Source: Psoroptes ovis
Taxonomy: Eukaryota > Arthropoda > Arachnida > Sarcoptiformes > Psoroptidae
Length of the DNA stretch: 64,000 nucleotides
Reading direction: 5' to 3'
Assembly (NCBI GenBank): GCA_002943765.1
Contig: PQWQ01000008.1
Coordinates: forward strand, 1,178,001 to 1,242,000
The notes beneath the pieces are model-generated. The model was not told the origin of the DNA, ran no database searches, and saw nothing but the letters and a program-made list of their open reading frames with translations. Below, one piece after another: positions 13,440-24,137 of the stretch (position 1 is its first letter; every line of letters starts with the position of its first letter). Made by a program: the position numbers and the translations under genes.

Positions 13440-14215
13440 ATGGTCATGGGCATATTCATGACCTGAGAATAATACAATTATCGCCTTGATTCGGTTTTGA
13501 TTCGTTGTAGACCAAATATACCTTATCACCAATTTGAAATAATGCATGTTCTTTGTCGAATAATTGTTGCTTGATATCATGACTTGTCGACGACAGAAGA
13601 ACTGATTCAATTCAGTCAATTTATTGTTTTCAATAACAAATGTAAGAATCATTCAAATCAAAATCGAATGTTGACCAAAAACAATAAATTATTGAAAATA
13701 AATACAAGATTAGGCGTTCAAATATATATAAAGTCATTTTGGATGTTGTTTGTTTGCCACATTAATTTGACACAAACTTTATTAAATCTTCTATTTACAA
13801 TTCGATATTATGTCATTATATTCGAGAAAATAAGTAGAAATTTGAAATGGATTTCGTATTAATCAGTTTGGGTATTCTTCTTTCCTTCTGTGAATGAGAC
13901 GTCAAATGGGCTCAGCTCAATGCTCCATCGAGCAAGTGGTGGATTCGATAATTTTGTTTGCAATCAATCGATAAATGAGCCATGTAACCCTTTATGGTCT
14001 GCTTATGGTCTGATTATTCTCCGACCATTTTTTCATAATAATGCCAAAGCCTTTATGCTTCTACAATTGCTAGGCATTCCAATCGGGAAATTGAATAGCT
14101 TTTTTGATAAAATGGTTACAGTGACTTTGAAAAATATGCAACGGGGCTGATAACCTGTTGGCTTCCTACGGCCCCTACCTGATCCTTTGATTGCGGCGTC
14201 AGTGAAGAGGTACAT
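13440..14215 (-). pseudogene. Ty3/Gypsy retrotransposon fossil (RNase H and integrase tail)
   Basis: Decayed pol fragments lie in order on the minus strand. Near 14210 there is an RNase H start (FTDAAIKGSG). Near 14060-14080, in another frame and with stops, is the RNase H motif YSISRLECLAIVEA. Near 13900-13960 is the post-RNase H motif NPPLARWSIEL. Near 13480-13560 is an integrase C-terminal motif (DKEHALFQIGDKVYL). Frames shift and stops interrupt, and most of the integrase is missing, so it is dead. No long terminal repeats were recognised. The plus-strand ORFs over this stretch are shadows. Confidence 0.7.
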
Positions 14216-14769
14216 CGGTTATTTTAGCGGTCAAATACCGCTCAGACAGGTGTCAAAGTGATACAAAAACAAATCGAATTTGAATAAATCACATTTCGAA
14301 ATATAAATCGACGATCACACAAAATACACGCAATAGATTTGAGTAACACATGCTGAATGAAGCGGAACAGGTCTCAAATCGGAAATTACCTTATCGGATG
14401 CCTTATCAATTATAGAATTTCTTTTTAGCGAAATAACTGAAATCACTGTCAACAGATGGCGCTCTTTTTCTTAGATTTTTTTCTAAGATGAAAAATTCGA
14501 ACGGGTGGAGAATTTTTTTTTGCAAATTTCAAAATCTGAAAAATTCTGTCAAAGTTTAAAAGATGATTTTGATTCTGTTAATTTGATCAGTTGATTTACC
14601 AGTCAAAAATTGCACAAATTTGAAGAAATAATTGAAACCAATTCATTTCTTCAATACGAAACATGAAGTCATCAAGAAAAATCTGAAAAATGACAATCTA
14701 AAATCGCAAATTCCGCAAGATTTTCGGCCGCGATTCCAAAAAAAAAAAAAAAAAAAAATGAAGAAAATG

Positions 14770-14854
14770 AGTCGAGTTCGATAGATGTATGATCATTGAT
14801 TACAGTGAATTTGCCACCAAATTGTTTGCAATCTGTTTCGATCGTCCATCTCAA
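14770..14854 (-). pseudogene. Possible second Gypsy RNase H fragment
   Basis: The minus strand reads GGKFTVINDHTSIE, close to the Gypsy RNase H signature G-R-K-F-x-V-x-T-D-H-x-S-L. It is upstream of the other fossil on the minus strand, whereas in an intact element it would follow the FTDA motif. It is therefore a second copy, a rearranged piece, or chance. An A-run (14738-14758) interrupts the region. Confidence 0.35.
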
Positions 14855-14859
14855 TTGTT

Positions 14860-16013
14860 AATTATTAATCAGTCAGAAATGTGTTAATGATCAACTTCAA
14901 AAACGGCTTCAAAGAGGTTTAATACCATCAAACACACACATAAATACTCATTTATCCAAAGCCACAAATACGATCCAAAAATTGGAACAATGGCCTATGA
15001 GTGAAATTTGTGAAAATTCATGAGATTATTGAATGTAATTGGCAAGAATTATTCATTCATTGAAATAACTATTTGTTTGTTTTGTACAGACCAAAACACA
15101 CACGAATAATAAATATGGGCGAGTCAAGAATTTGAAATTTTTTATGATTTCTCAACAAAAAGGAGAAGAATTTGATAAAATGTATTGAAACATGACTGAA
15201 TAGGTATGAAATCACAAAATACCACATACTGATCTTCAATGATCAATGATTATCGTTGCTCAATTCCGATTGCATGATTTGCTGTCACGAAATTGTCATG
15301 TTTTAATCTTGAAACGACTGAAATATCTCGATCGAATGCTCGGGATAAGCAAAATTGGTGATGAAATGCACAGCATACGACCATTACGTTGTCGGCCAGC
15401 TAGTCGATTGTTTGAAATTACTGTAAACATACCAAGTAAACATGAAAAAAATGTGATCAAAAACAATAAATTGATTGAATGGTGTTAATCATAATCAAAA
15501 AAATTTAATTCAATTTTTCATTGTTTGTTTACATTCGACGATATTTTACGATCATTTACATCATTATCATCATCAATTTTAATAATCATCAATATTAATG
15601 AACAAAGATAGCTCAATGTGAATAATAATCGATCATTTATTCTCATCAACACATCGAAAAATAAACCAAATTACCTGATGATTATGAAATTTTGCTGAAA
15701 TTTTTTATTTAAAAAGCTCAAATTATGTGATTCTATGTGTTTATTAATATTGATTCATTCATTCATTCATTCATCCATCTATCATCATCAAATTATTCTT
15801 GTTCCAACAAATATTTACCCGCAAAAATTTCATAAGAAATAGATCAAAATTATCATCGTATTGTGGTGGTAACGGCAGTGGTGGTTCATCTGAGCCAAAT
15901 GTTTCATCCCATTTCGTACTACAACACATCACACAGTGATCATACGAGATTATCCACCAAAATGTTTCAACGAATATTCAGTCAAACATAATCAACGGAA
16001 TTGAAATCCAATA
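14860..16013 (+). other. Intergenic, before the TMIE-like gene
   Basis: No supported gene. It holds simple repeats (ATTC repeats near 15750-15775) and open frames below 85 codons with no recognisable domain. The 5' UTR of the TMIE-like gene probably lies near its end. Confidence 0.4.
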
Positions 16014-18865
16014 ATGTTACCTCGAAAAACTTCATTAAAATTAATTGTAATTAAATTTTTAATTATCGGTTATTCAATATATGAAAAGATTTCAATTGCT
16101 AACGCCAACATCAACAAAGATAATGATGATCAAATGATTCAAAAATCATCAAACACTACGACAACAACAACCACCACAACCACAACTACGACAACAACAT
16201 CAGCACCACCGGTCATCATCTGTCAATCACCAATCGATTTAACAGTGGATAGTTCATGGTTAGAAACGATTGTTTATGGTGAATTTCGTGTTTGGCATAT
16301 AATATTTTCATGTTTAGGTATTATTATAATTATATCGATAGTTCTATGTTGTTTATTTCGTTGCCGTATACCGAGAACAAAACAAGAAATTGAAGCCGAT
16401 TATCAACGTAAAAAAATAACAAAATTAATTAATAAACATTTAACAAAAATTCGATTAGAAGAATTAGATTATGATCCACATAACCTGTTACCAATATTGA
16501 AACGTGTTGAAGATTTAGAAGAAAATCGTATTAAAAAACAACGAAAATTTGAACGTAATCGTGCCAAGCTACGTTTGACCATATGGAAACGTTTTGTTTA
16601 TTTTTTGAAATGTAAAAATTTAAATAATTTAGATGATGATGATTTATTCGATGACGGTGATGATGATCTAGATGATTTAGATGGTAATTTAGATGATAAT
16701 GATCAAACTAAAATGACCGAAGAACAAATGAAACAAATTGAAAATGAAGTTGAAAGTAAAAAAATTGATACCATTGCATTCAATGTTATCACTGATCATA
16801 TACAAATATTGACCAATGTATTGGAAACGGAAAAAGATCGTAAAAAACGGCTAAAAGCTGAACAAAAAGAGCGTAAAAAATTGGAAAAATTGGTTTGTTA
16901 TCATTTATGAATGATTGATTAAAATTAAATTAAAACTTTTATCCCAAATAGGCGGCCAAAAATGCGAAAAAAGAGCTGAAACAGCGGAAAACATCTCGAT
17001 CTACTGGAAAATTATTGGAATTGAAACCAAAAGAATTGGAAAAAGATCAGCAAAAATCAGATAAAAATTTTCAACAAATTGAATTGAAAATCGAAGAATT
17101 TGAAGATAAGAAACCTGGTGATGGAGGTCGATTCAAGAATATAATTGAAACTAAAATTTTGCCCGAAACTTCAGCCAAATTGAATGAACAAAAAGAAGAA
17201 TCGCCATCATCAAAATCGAAATTTTCATTTCGAAAAACTGTCCGTGGTTTAATGACTGGATTTTTGATGGGTTTCCATCCACAGCCTGCAGCTACCACAA
17301 AACCAGCGACCGAAACCAGTAAAGATACAACGATGATAAAAACTTCGAAAACTATCGATGTACCATTGAAATCCGATGCGAAAAGAACTGAATTAAAAGT
17401 GATCGAAGATCATCATCAAAGTAAATCATCATTATCTGCATCATTACACGATGAAATTGTCATCAATATTGGTCTTGTTGCAAGACAAACTAAAGATGAT
17501 GATATCGATGCTGATGGCCGTGATGAAATGACCAAAATACCAGTGATCAAAGTTTTGAAAGAAAGTGATGGAACATTAGATGATAGTAATGATGATGATA
17601 ATGATGATAATAATGTTGATGATCAAATTAAAAAAATTCCGAAAAAAATTGCCCGAATGAATGCAATAACTAATGATAATGGTCATATTGTCAAAGATGT
17701 TCCATCGCTAAAACATCGGCTACAAATACCAGAAATCGAAGATGATAGTGATATAATTAATGTTTCACGTGATATTGTTGATAAATCTGAGCCAAAAAAG
17801 ATGATAAAATCTTCGGATAAATCGAAAATCGACCGCAAAGCGTCCAAAGATTCAAAGAAATTCAAAAAAGAGTCCGAGAAAGACCCTAAGAAATCTAAAG
17901 AAACCAAAGAATCAAAAGAAATCAAAGTTAAAGAATCTAAGAAGCATAAAGAGCCTAAAGAAGTCAAAAAAAAAGAATTGAAGCGAACCAAGAGAGAATC
18001 CAAAGAATCAAAAGAGTCGAAAGCACCAAAAGAGTCCAAAGACCCCGAAACCTCCAAAGAAAAGACAAAGACATCATCGAAAGACCGGAAAAAAGATGAA
18101 AAATCAAAGAAAAAATCTAAAAAAACTGTGGAAGAGAGCCGCAAGGACCATCCGGTGACCATCGTTTCACCGTTGCCATCGCCATCTCCGTTACCATCAC
18201 CATCGATACGATCACCCTCACCATCGCCATCGATCACGCAATTTCGAATTTTTCTCAAGAATGAAAGTAAACAAGAAAAATCGCATAAAGAGTCGCATGA
18301 ATCTCAGCAACCATCGAAACCTGTAGCCTCAAAACCTGATAAAACACTGGCGAAACAACAATCGAGTTCAATTGAAATACCGGTTGAACATGTGTACACA
18401 AGGCCAACGATCATCGAATTGCCAGATACTCAATTGATACAGCGAATACCATCGACAAGTCATCAGCGGCCGTCGTCTTTACAACTTTCAAAACACATAA
18501 TTGATCATCATTATCGTATGCCAATCGAGCATATGGAAACACGTGAAACAATGTCCATGCGATCACCGGACGGTGATGAACATCGAAAATTAGTGATTGA
18601 AAAAACGCGAAACGTTATGTTTGATGTTCGTGAAGATTATTTGATTCATCATCCCCCACCATCCATTACTGAACCGCCACCGAAAAAATCAATCGAATCA
18701 ACGGACGTGAAACATAAACAGAAAAAAGTAAAATTATCAACAAAAAGTGTTGCCATCACCATTGATGATGATGATCAAGATCATCATGGTGGCCACCACC
18801 ACGATGGTGGCCATCATGATCGTAAAAAATCAGAGAAAACTAAGAAGAAAAAGAAAGAAAAATAA
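16014..18865 (+). CDS. Tmie: TMIE-like mechanotransduction subunit with long charged tail
   Basis: TMIE is a small membrane subunit of the TMC mechanotransduction channel in hair cells and in worm touch neurons. Exons 16014-16892 and 16952-18865 (phase 0, donor GTTTGT) give 930 residues. A signal peptide or N-terminal hydrophobic stretch spans about 8-30, a Thr-rich run about 48-62, and a membrane helix about 94-116 (VWHIIFSCLGIIIIISIVLC). Right after it comes the family motif CRIPRTKQEIEADYQRKK (117-134), which matches the vertebrate C-R-V-P-R-T-R-K-E-I-E-A-R-Y motif. KKIDTIAFNVI resembles the downstream D-T-V-A-I-K-V patch, and the protein ends KTKKKKKEK, like the vertebrate Lys-rich end. 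Between them lies a tail several hundred residues long, rich in Lys, Ser, Glu and Asp (ESKESKESK-type repeats), which vertebrate TMIE (about 156 residues) lacks. Tail function is unknown. Confidence 0.82.
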
Positions 18866-19784
18866 TTTCTCCTGGTCAACGATCATCAACGATAACCAAA
18901 CGATGGTCCAAATTGATGGCCGCATTTGAAAATTTCCGCAGAATCACAGAAACCTTTTTTTCTCCAAATCCACATGAAATGAGCTTATTTTGTTTAATTT
19001 ATTAACAAATTTCGAGTGATTTTTTTGCTATGTTTTATTAAATTAATTGAATTTTGTTTAAAATTAAATTTAATTCAGTTCAGTTCGTGCAATTGGCCAT
19101 CGCCAAATGGAAAAAAAATTTCCAATCCATTGACACAATTTGGAACCAAATCATTTTCAATCAACAATCGATGAATCCATCGATTATTCAATCATACAGA
19201 AATATCGATTAATTAGATCATCATCATCATGTGATGAGTCAGATCATTGATCATTTTGACTGTGATTAGTCATCGAGCGTTTTTTGGTTGCGATCACACA
19301 TCAAACTTTGGTTCATTTGACGACCAACATTTGTTACGTCTGGGTGAGTGCACTGAAATGGGTTAAAATCAATGCGTTTCCGTTTGAAAAAATAAAATTT
19401 GTTGGTCGCAGACAATGAACGCAAGTACAGATCGAGAGATAATGTACCAGCCAAGATACACTGGACGACTGTATGTCGAAATTACTGGTATCATTGATCT
19501 TACCGGATGAATCGATTAAATCGTATGATCATATGATTGATTTGATTTGATTTTTTGGAAAAACGACAATCGAAATGTTTGTACTCGTTTGGCCACCACA
19601 CAAAATGTTTAATCAATTTATTTGATCATAATACAGAGAGGAAACAAAGGGTTAAACGCCGAAAAAATCAACGGAAATTGATTAGAACATTAATTGGAAA
19701 TATTCAATTATTCAATGATCTCGAAAATTCATCAGGTTATACATATTTGTAGCCTTTTTTCGAGAATTCTAAATGATAGAATAC

Positions 19785-19797
19785 AACTTTTCGGACA
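19785..19797. mobile_element. Solo terminus of the mini-mariner family
   Basis: AACTTTTCGGACA matches the right end of the family exactly. I could not find a convincing opposite end within 100 nt upstream, so this is probably a decayed copy. Confidence 0.5.
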
Positions 19798-20218
19798 AAC
19801 GAAATCAAACATACTTTGGCATAATGCATTCCCAAATGATAATTTAGAGTTTAAGAGAAAATAGTAAAGAAAAAACCAAGGAAATTTTATCATGTCATTT
19901 ATTCAATGAATCGATTATCATTTATGAATTGATTAGCGTGGTAGACGTTGGAATAAGCGAATAACAAATTAATCAAGTCCTTCTTTCATTTTTTCGAAGA
20001 TAAAATTTCATTGAATGAAATATTTCACTTGAGTCGTACTGGTAATATGATAAGGTGATTATATGGTAATATGGTAATCGTTGATAACGATTTACGTTCG
20101 CAGATAGCCACTTTTAGATTTGATTCGTTTTTATTTCGTTTGTTCAATGCTCAATTTTTGCTTATTATTGAGTTCAAGGAGAGAACCAATCAAAAGAAAT
20201 ATAATTTGGCTTCGAAGA

Positions 20219-20230
20219 TTTATAAATAAT
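20219..20230 (+). promoter_or_regulatory. Possible TATA box of the ML gene
   Basis: TTTATAAATAAT lies about 35-45 nt before the ATG at 20263. The distance fits a very short 5' UTR or a TATA element. AT-rich surroundings make this weak. Confidence 0.3.
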
Positions 20231-20262
20231 TACGATTTTTAATTGCTTAGGATTAAGAAACA

Positions 20263-21019
20263 ATGGCACCAAATCATCTAATGTTAACGATTATTTGTTA
20301 TTTATTAACCATTTCAACGATATTCGCTCAAGATGATAATTTGAATGCTAATGATGATGAACCAAAACAAAGCGTTTGGAGATCATGTGGTGATGAATTT
20401 AATTATCCAATGGCAGCAAATGATATTAAAGTTTTTGTTGATCAATGTCCACCGGTTAATGGTAGTGAAACACATTGTAAATTGACCAAAGGAATTGATG
20501 CAACATTGAAAATTCAATTCAGTGAGTACTTTTGATTAATTTTGATCAATTTTTTAATTAAAATCAATTTTAATCATTACCAATCAAAGGAACGACCGAA
20601 GATGTACCATCAATTGAACGTATAATTGTTGCACGTGTACCGGTAGCCGGTAAAATGGTCGAAATGCCATATGGACCATCAATTAGTCCATGTGTAAATT
20701 CATCGACAATCGCTGATGATGGTAGTGAATGTGTTAATGATGGTGTTGTTGCCGGTAAATTTTATACGTATACATCATTATTTAAAGTATTGAAAAGTTT
20801 TCCGAATGTAAGTAGCAATTAATTGATTGTAAATTATCACTTACCACAATCGACCCCTTGAACACCGCACAGGTCGAAGATATATCAACACGTGTAATCG
20901 TCAGACAAAAATTGAATGATCATAAAAAATTACGGCTTTATAAAAAACATCCAGGACCAATGGTATTTTGCGTTCTGATACCGAATATCGAAGTTGTCGA
21001 GCAGCCAAAAACCAAATGA
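20263..21019 (+). CDS. Secreted ML-domain protein (group-2 allergen / NPC2-like)
   Basis: ML (MD-2-related lipid recognition) proteins are secreted beta-sandwich carriers of sterols, fatty acids or other lipids; mite group-2 allergens and NPC2 belong here. Exons 20263-20521, 20590-20807 and 20873-21019 have consistent phases and give 207 residues. The signal peptide ends near STIFA-Q. Six cysteines follow the ML pattern: one in WRSCGDEF, a pair in CPPVNGSETHC, a pair around CVNSSTIADDGSEC, and one in MVFCVLIPN. The mature part is longer than the roughly 130-residue allergens, mainly from an acidic N-terminal stretch and an extended loop (RVPVAGKMVEMPYG). I infer an NPC2/group-2-like lipid carrier but cannot say which allergen group, if any. 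Confidence 0.82.
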
Positions 21020-21365
21020 TTCGAATTCAAAAGAATTAATTTATTTTCAATTTTGTCTTTATTTTAAACCTTCTAATCAATCAATAATAAATCAATTACT
21101 AATGACAGGCAGTAAAAATACATAAATTTCCAACAATTAAACGGCTTTTAATCAAGCAATAAAAATCAAATCAATTTGTATCAACCCTCCTGATTGTTAG
21201 AATTTTTCTGAAATTATTCGAATATAATTATATGACAAGCAACAATAATAACAACAATAAAAGTAATTAATTTAATCCAAATATCCAATTAAAAAACGTT
21301 TTAATGCATGATTATAATGAGAATTTTTGTTAATTTCAAGGATATTTGCACAAAAATAAATGATC

Positions 21366-21569
21366 TTAGCACTCGAACGATTTGTACGAAACAAAACACG
21401 TCTTAAGCTCCGTAATTAAACGCTCAATGAAGGGCTGTTGCTTACCTTCGAAGTAGCCATCGAGCTCTGAGATGTGCTTCGTAATGGTTCCATGACGGAG
21501 CCACGAGAATTCAGATTGAATCACATTGAATCGAATGATAACATGGTGACGTTGATTGTACTGAATCGT
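21366..21569 (-). other. Unrecognised open frame, possible gene remnant
   Basis: A 67-codon open stretch without an ATG lies on the minus strand and ends in TAA. Its composition differs from the neighbouring DNA: it is GC-richer and balanced in charged and hydrophobic residues, for example SWLRHGTITKHISELDGYF and FIERLITELKTCF. A GTAAGC that could be a splice donor lies inside it. It may be the last exon of a lost gene or of a transposon. I do not recognise the family. Confidence 0.3.
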
Positions 21570-22201
21570 TCATGTTAATTCATATCCAAAGATTATGATC
21601 AATCGAATTAATTCGCGATGAATTTACCCCCAAAAAAATGTTAAAAATAAATTCAATAAAATTCGACCCTTTACACTCGACGTAGTTGGCCGAATTTGCC
21701 ATTACCAGCGGTGGTAATCGTGGCACTTCTTGAGCGCCCATCGTGTTCAAAGATAATTCTAAATAATTTACGTCATACCCATAGATCGATTGATGATTAT
21801 CATCGACGATAATACTGGCCTCATAATTATACTGGTTTTCCATCACAAAAAGTATCCAAAATCGAACTTGAGTACAAACACATGTGACTGAACGTGTTTA
21901 CGCTCGGAAGGCGCTTTGGTGGAACCAAAACATTCGAATCAAACATTAGACATTGAAAAATTCCGAGCTGGCAGCACTTCGAATGGGAATCTAAATTTAG
22001 TCACTTTAAGTAAACATATTCATCACCACCATCATAAACCCTCTCATTTTTTTCTTCATCATCACTTGATTTAATTAATTCAAATCATAGTTTGTGTTTG
22101 AATCATCATCATTCAATTCAAACTCTTCATCATAATCATCAACATCATCAGTCATAATCATATTTGAAAAATAAATGACGACAAAACAACAGAAAATATA
22201 T

Positions 22202-22277
22202 GGTTGTCCGGAAAGTTCGTTCGCATTAAACCAGCAAAAATCAATTGAAAAATCGGCAAAAACTTTTCGGACAGTCC
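22202..22277. mobile_element. Mini-mariner palindromic element, copy D
   Basis: The ends GGTTGTCCGGAAAGTTCG and AAAACTTTTCGGACAGTCC are inverted; the interior contains AAATCGGCAAAAACTT. It lies about 410 nt before the vWA gene. Confidence 0.85.
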
Positions 22278-22685
22278 CAACATCAAATATTTGAAATATC
22301 ATTGATTATTAATTAATGATTTAATTTGGTGGTATGCATTCGCTTGTTTGTGTTTGTATGAATGTGTATGTATGTGGTTTGTAATTTCACTGATGGATGG
22401 TAGCGAATGGGTGGTGAATATTGTCTGCTGTTGTTGTTGTTTTTTACAAAATCAAAATCAATTCAATTCAATTTTTGGTCAGCCGTAAAAGTGATCATGT
22501 CAGTCAGTGTGTTTATGTGTTTATTGATTTGAACAACAACAACAACAATTTCAATTTGATTCGATTTTGATTCGATCATTAATTTCAATTGGTTTTCAAG
22601 CATAAAAACATCATTATTATTTAGATTGTTATTTGTTAATTGTAATTAAATTTAATCTGATTCAATTTAATCACAAATTAATTAA

Positions 22686-23356
22686 ATGGATCAAACATTA
22701 TTTCTGATAATAATTGATGAATCACTGAGTATGCGAACAAAACGTCAAGATGTAATCGATGGTATTAATAATTATTTAGATGTCCAGAAACAAATTAATC
22801 CAAATGGAAGATTAATTTTGATAAAATTTAATAATAATGTAACGGTGGTACATAAAGGTGAGCTTGATATTTTCGTCCTCATTCAATAATCATTGAATTC
22901 GATTTAATCCTTTCATTGAGAATCAATTTAACCCTTTAATTGAATGATTTGTTTTGTTTTAAACGTGAAAATCATTTTTTTATCCACGCAGCAATCGATA
23001 TTCAATCAGTAAATCCACTAAAACTAAGCGATTATCAACCATCTGGTCGTACTTGTTTATTTGATGCAATCCATCATGGACTAGATTTAACTAATCAACT
23101 ACGTATAGCGGATAAAGAACGTGTTTGTTGTATAATAATCACTGATGGTGAAGATAATGCATCGATAAAAAATCAATCATGTAAAGATATACAAAAATTG
23201 CTACGGAAATATGAATCCAAAGATGATTGGTCATTCACTTATTTAGGTGGTAAATCATTTGAATATTGGACACGGAAAAAACCACAATCAAAAATTTGTT
23301 ATAATACAAATTTTCGACCGAAATCGAAAATTAGTTTTCGATTTCGGTCGAAATAA
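22686..23356 (+). CDS. Small cytosolic vWA-domain protein with intact MIDAS
   Basis: Exons 22686-22857 and 22992-23356 (phase 1) give 178 residues, essentially one von Willebrand A domain without signal peptide or membrane segment. The metal-ion site is complete: D-E-S-L-S in LIIIDESLSM, the Thr in PSGRTCLFDAI, and the Asp in IITDGEDNAS. The order of motifs, with GINNYLDVQKQ after the first strand, ITDGEDNAS, and DWSFTYLGG near the end, is that of stand-alone vWA proteins common in bacteria, plants and protists. It differs from animal integrin or collagen A domains. The C-terminus (FRPKSKISFRFRSK) is basic. Function is unknown; such domains usually mediate metal-dependent protein binding. It faces MGAT4 tail to tail. 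Confidence 0.75.
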
Positions 23357-24137
23357 GTACCAACATAATAATCGTTCAGTGTTTGAACAACGACGATATT
23401 TGCGGCAACAACAACAACTTCATCATCAACAATCGATGGTTTTATCGTAGGAAAACAGAATTTTTTAAAAACCATTAATTGATTATCTGTGATATTATTA
23501 TACTGTTATTTAGTATTGCATCCAATTGCTTAAATTTTATAAATAAATTATTCCAAATAATAAATATAAAATTTGTTCAATAAAAATTACATAAGGGTTT
23601 TGTAATTACAAAAATTTTTTTACAATAATTGCCACCATTTGTGTCAGGCATTCGAAAATCGAAATATCGTCAATACATTTGCCATTGATAATCAATGTAA
23701 AAGTTAATCTCTCAATCATGGGTATGATTATCATGAGTTTGTTTTTTTTGATAAAGGCACCAAATGTTTGAAAAAAATTATCAAAAAAATTTTTGCAAAT
23801 GACGTAAATGTTGACGAAAAAAATGAAAAAAACAGGCATTTGAATTTTAAATGAGTTTGGAAAGAAATGCACTGAAAAATAAATACGTGTGTTTGTGCGT
23901 AGGCTCATTTGTTCAGTGTTGTTTGTTATGTAGTTATTATTACCATTATTATCAAATAATTAAGACTAGAAAATTTTCAATGTAACCATTGCACTTCGTT
24001 TTTTTTTCCCATTTCACATCCATCATTATGATGATCATATATAATAATGATGAAAAAGTTTTGATTACTTGTTTCGTCGAAACAATTTTTGAATTCAAAC
24101 ATATTAATATCAATTTTTCCAGTTGTTGTTGTTGATA

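Larger units (their letters stand above)
18866..20262 (+). other. Intergenic between TMIE-like and ML genes
   Basis: No supported gene; short open frames only. One solo end of the mini-mariner family lies at 19785-19797. A TATA-like stretch lies just before the ML gene. Confidence 0.4.
21020..22685. other. Intergenic between ML and vWA genes
   Basis: It holds a GC-richer coding-like stretch on the minus strand (listed separately) and mini-mariner copy D. A minus-strand ATG frame at 21580-21846 (88 codons) has no recognisable domain and is not called. The rest shows short GT and ATT repeats. Confidence 0.35.

Noticed and set aside
13890..14150. An 86-codon plus-strand frame
   Set aside because: It lies antisense to the decayed Gypsy RNase H region, which explains its higher complexity.
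17683..18258. A 191-codon minus-strand frame over the TMIE-like tail
   Set aside because: It is the antisense shadow of Lys/Ser-rich codons; it reads as Asp/Phe/Ser repeats and has no domain.
21580..21846. An 88-codon minus-strand frame starting with ATG
   Set aside because: No known motif, and I could not link it by a splice acceptor to the open stretch at 21366-21569.
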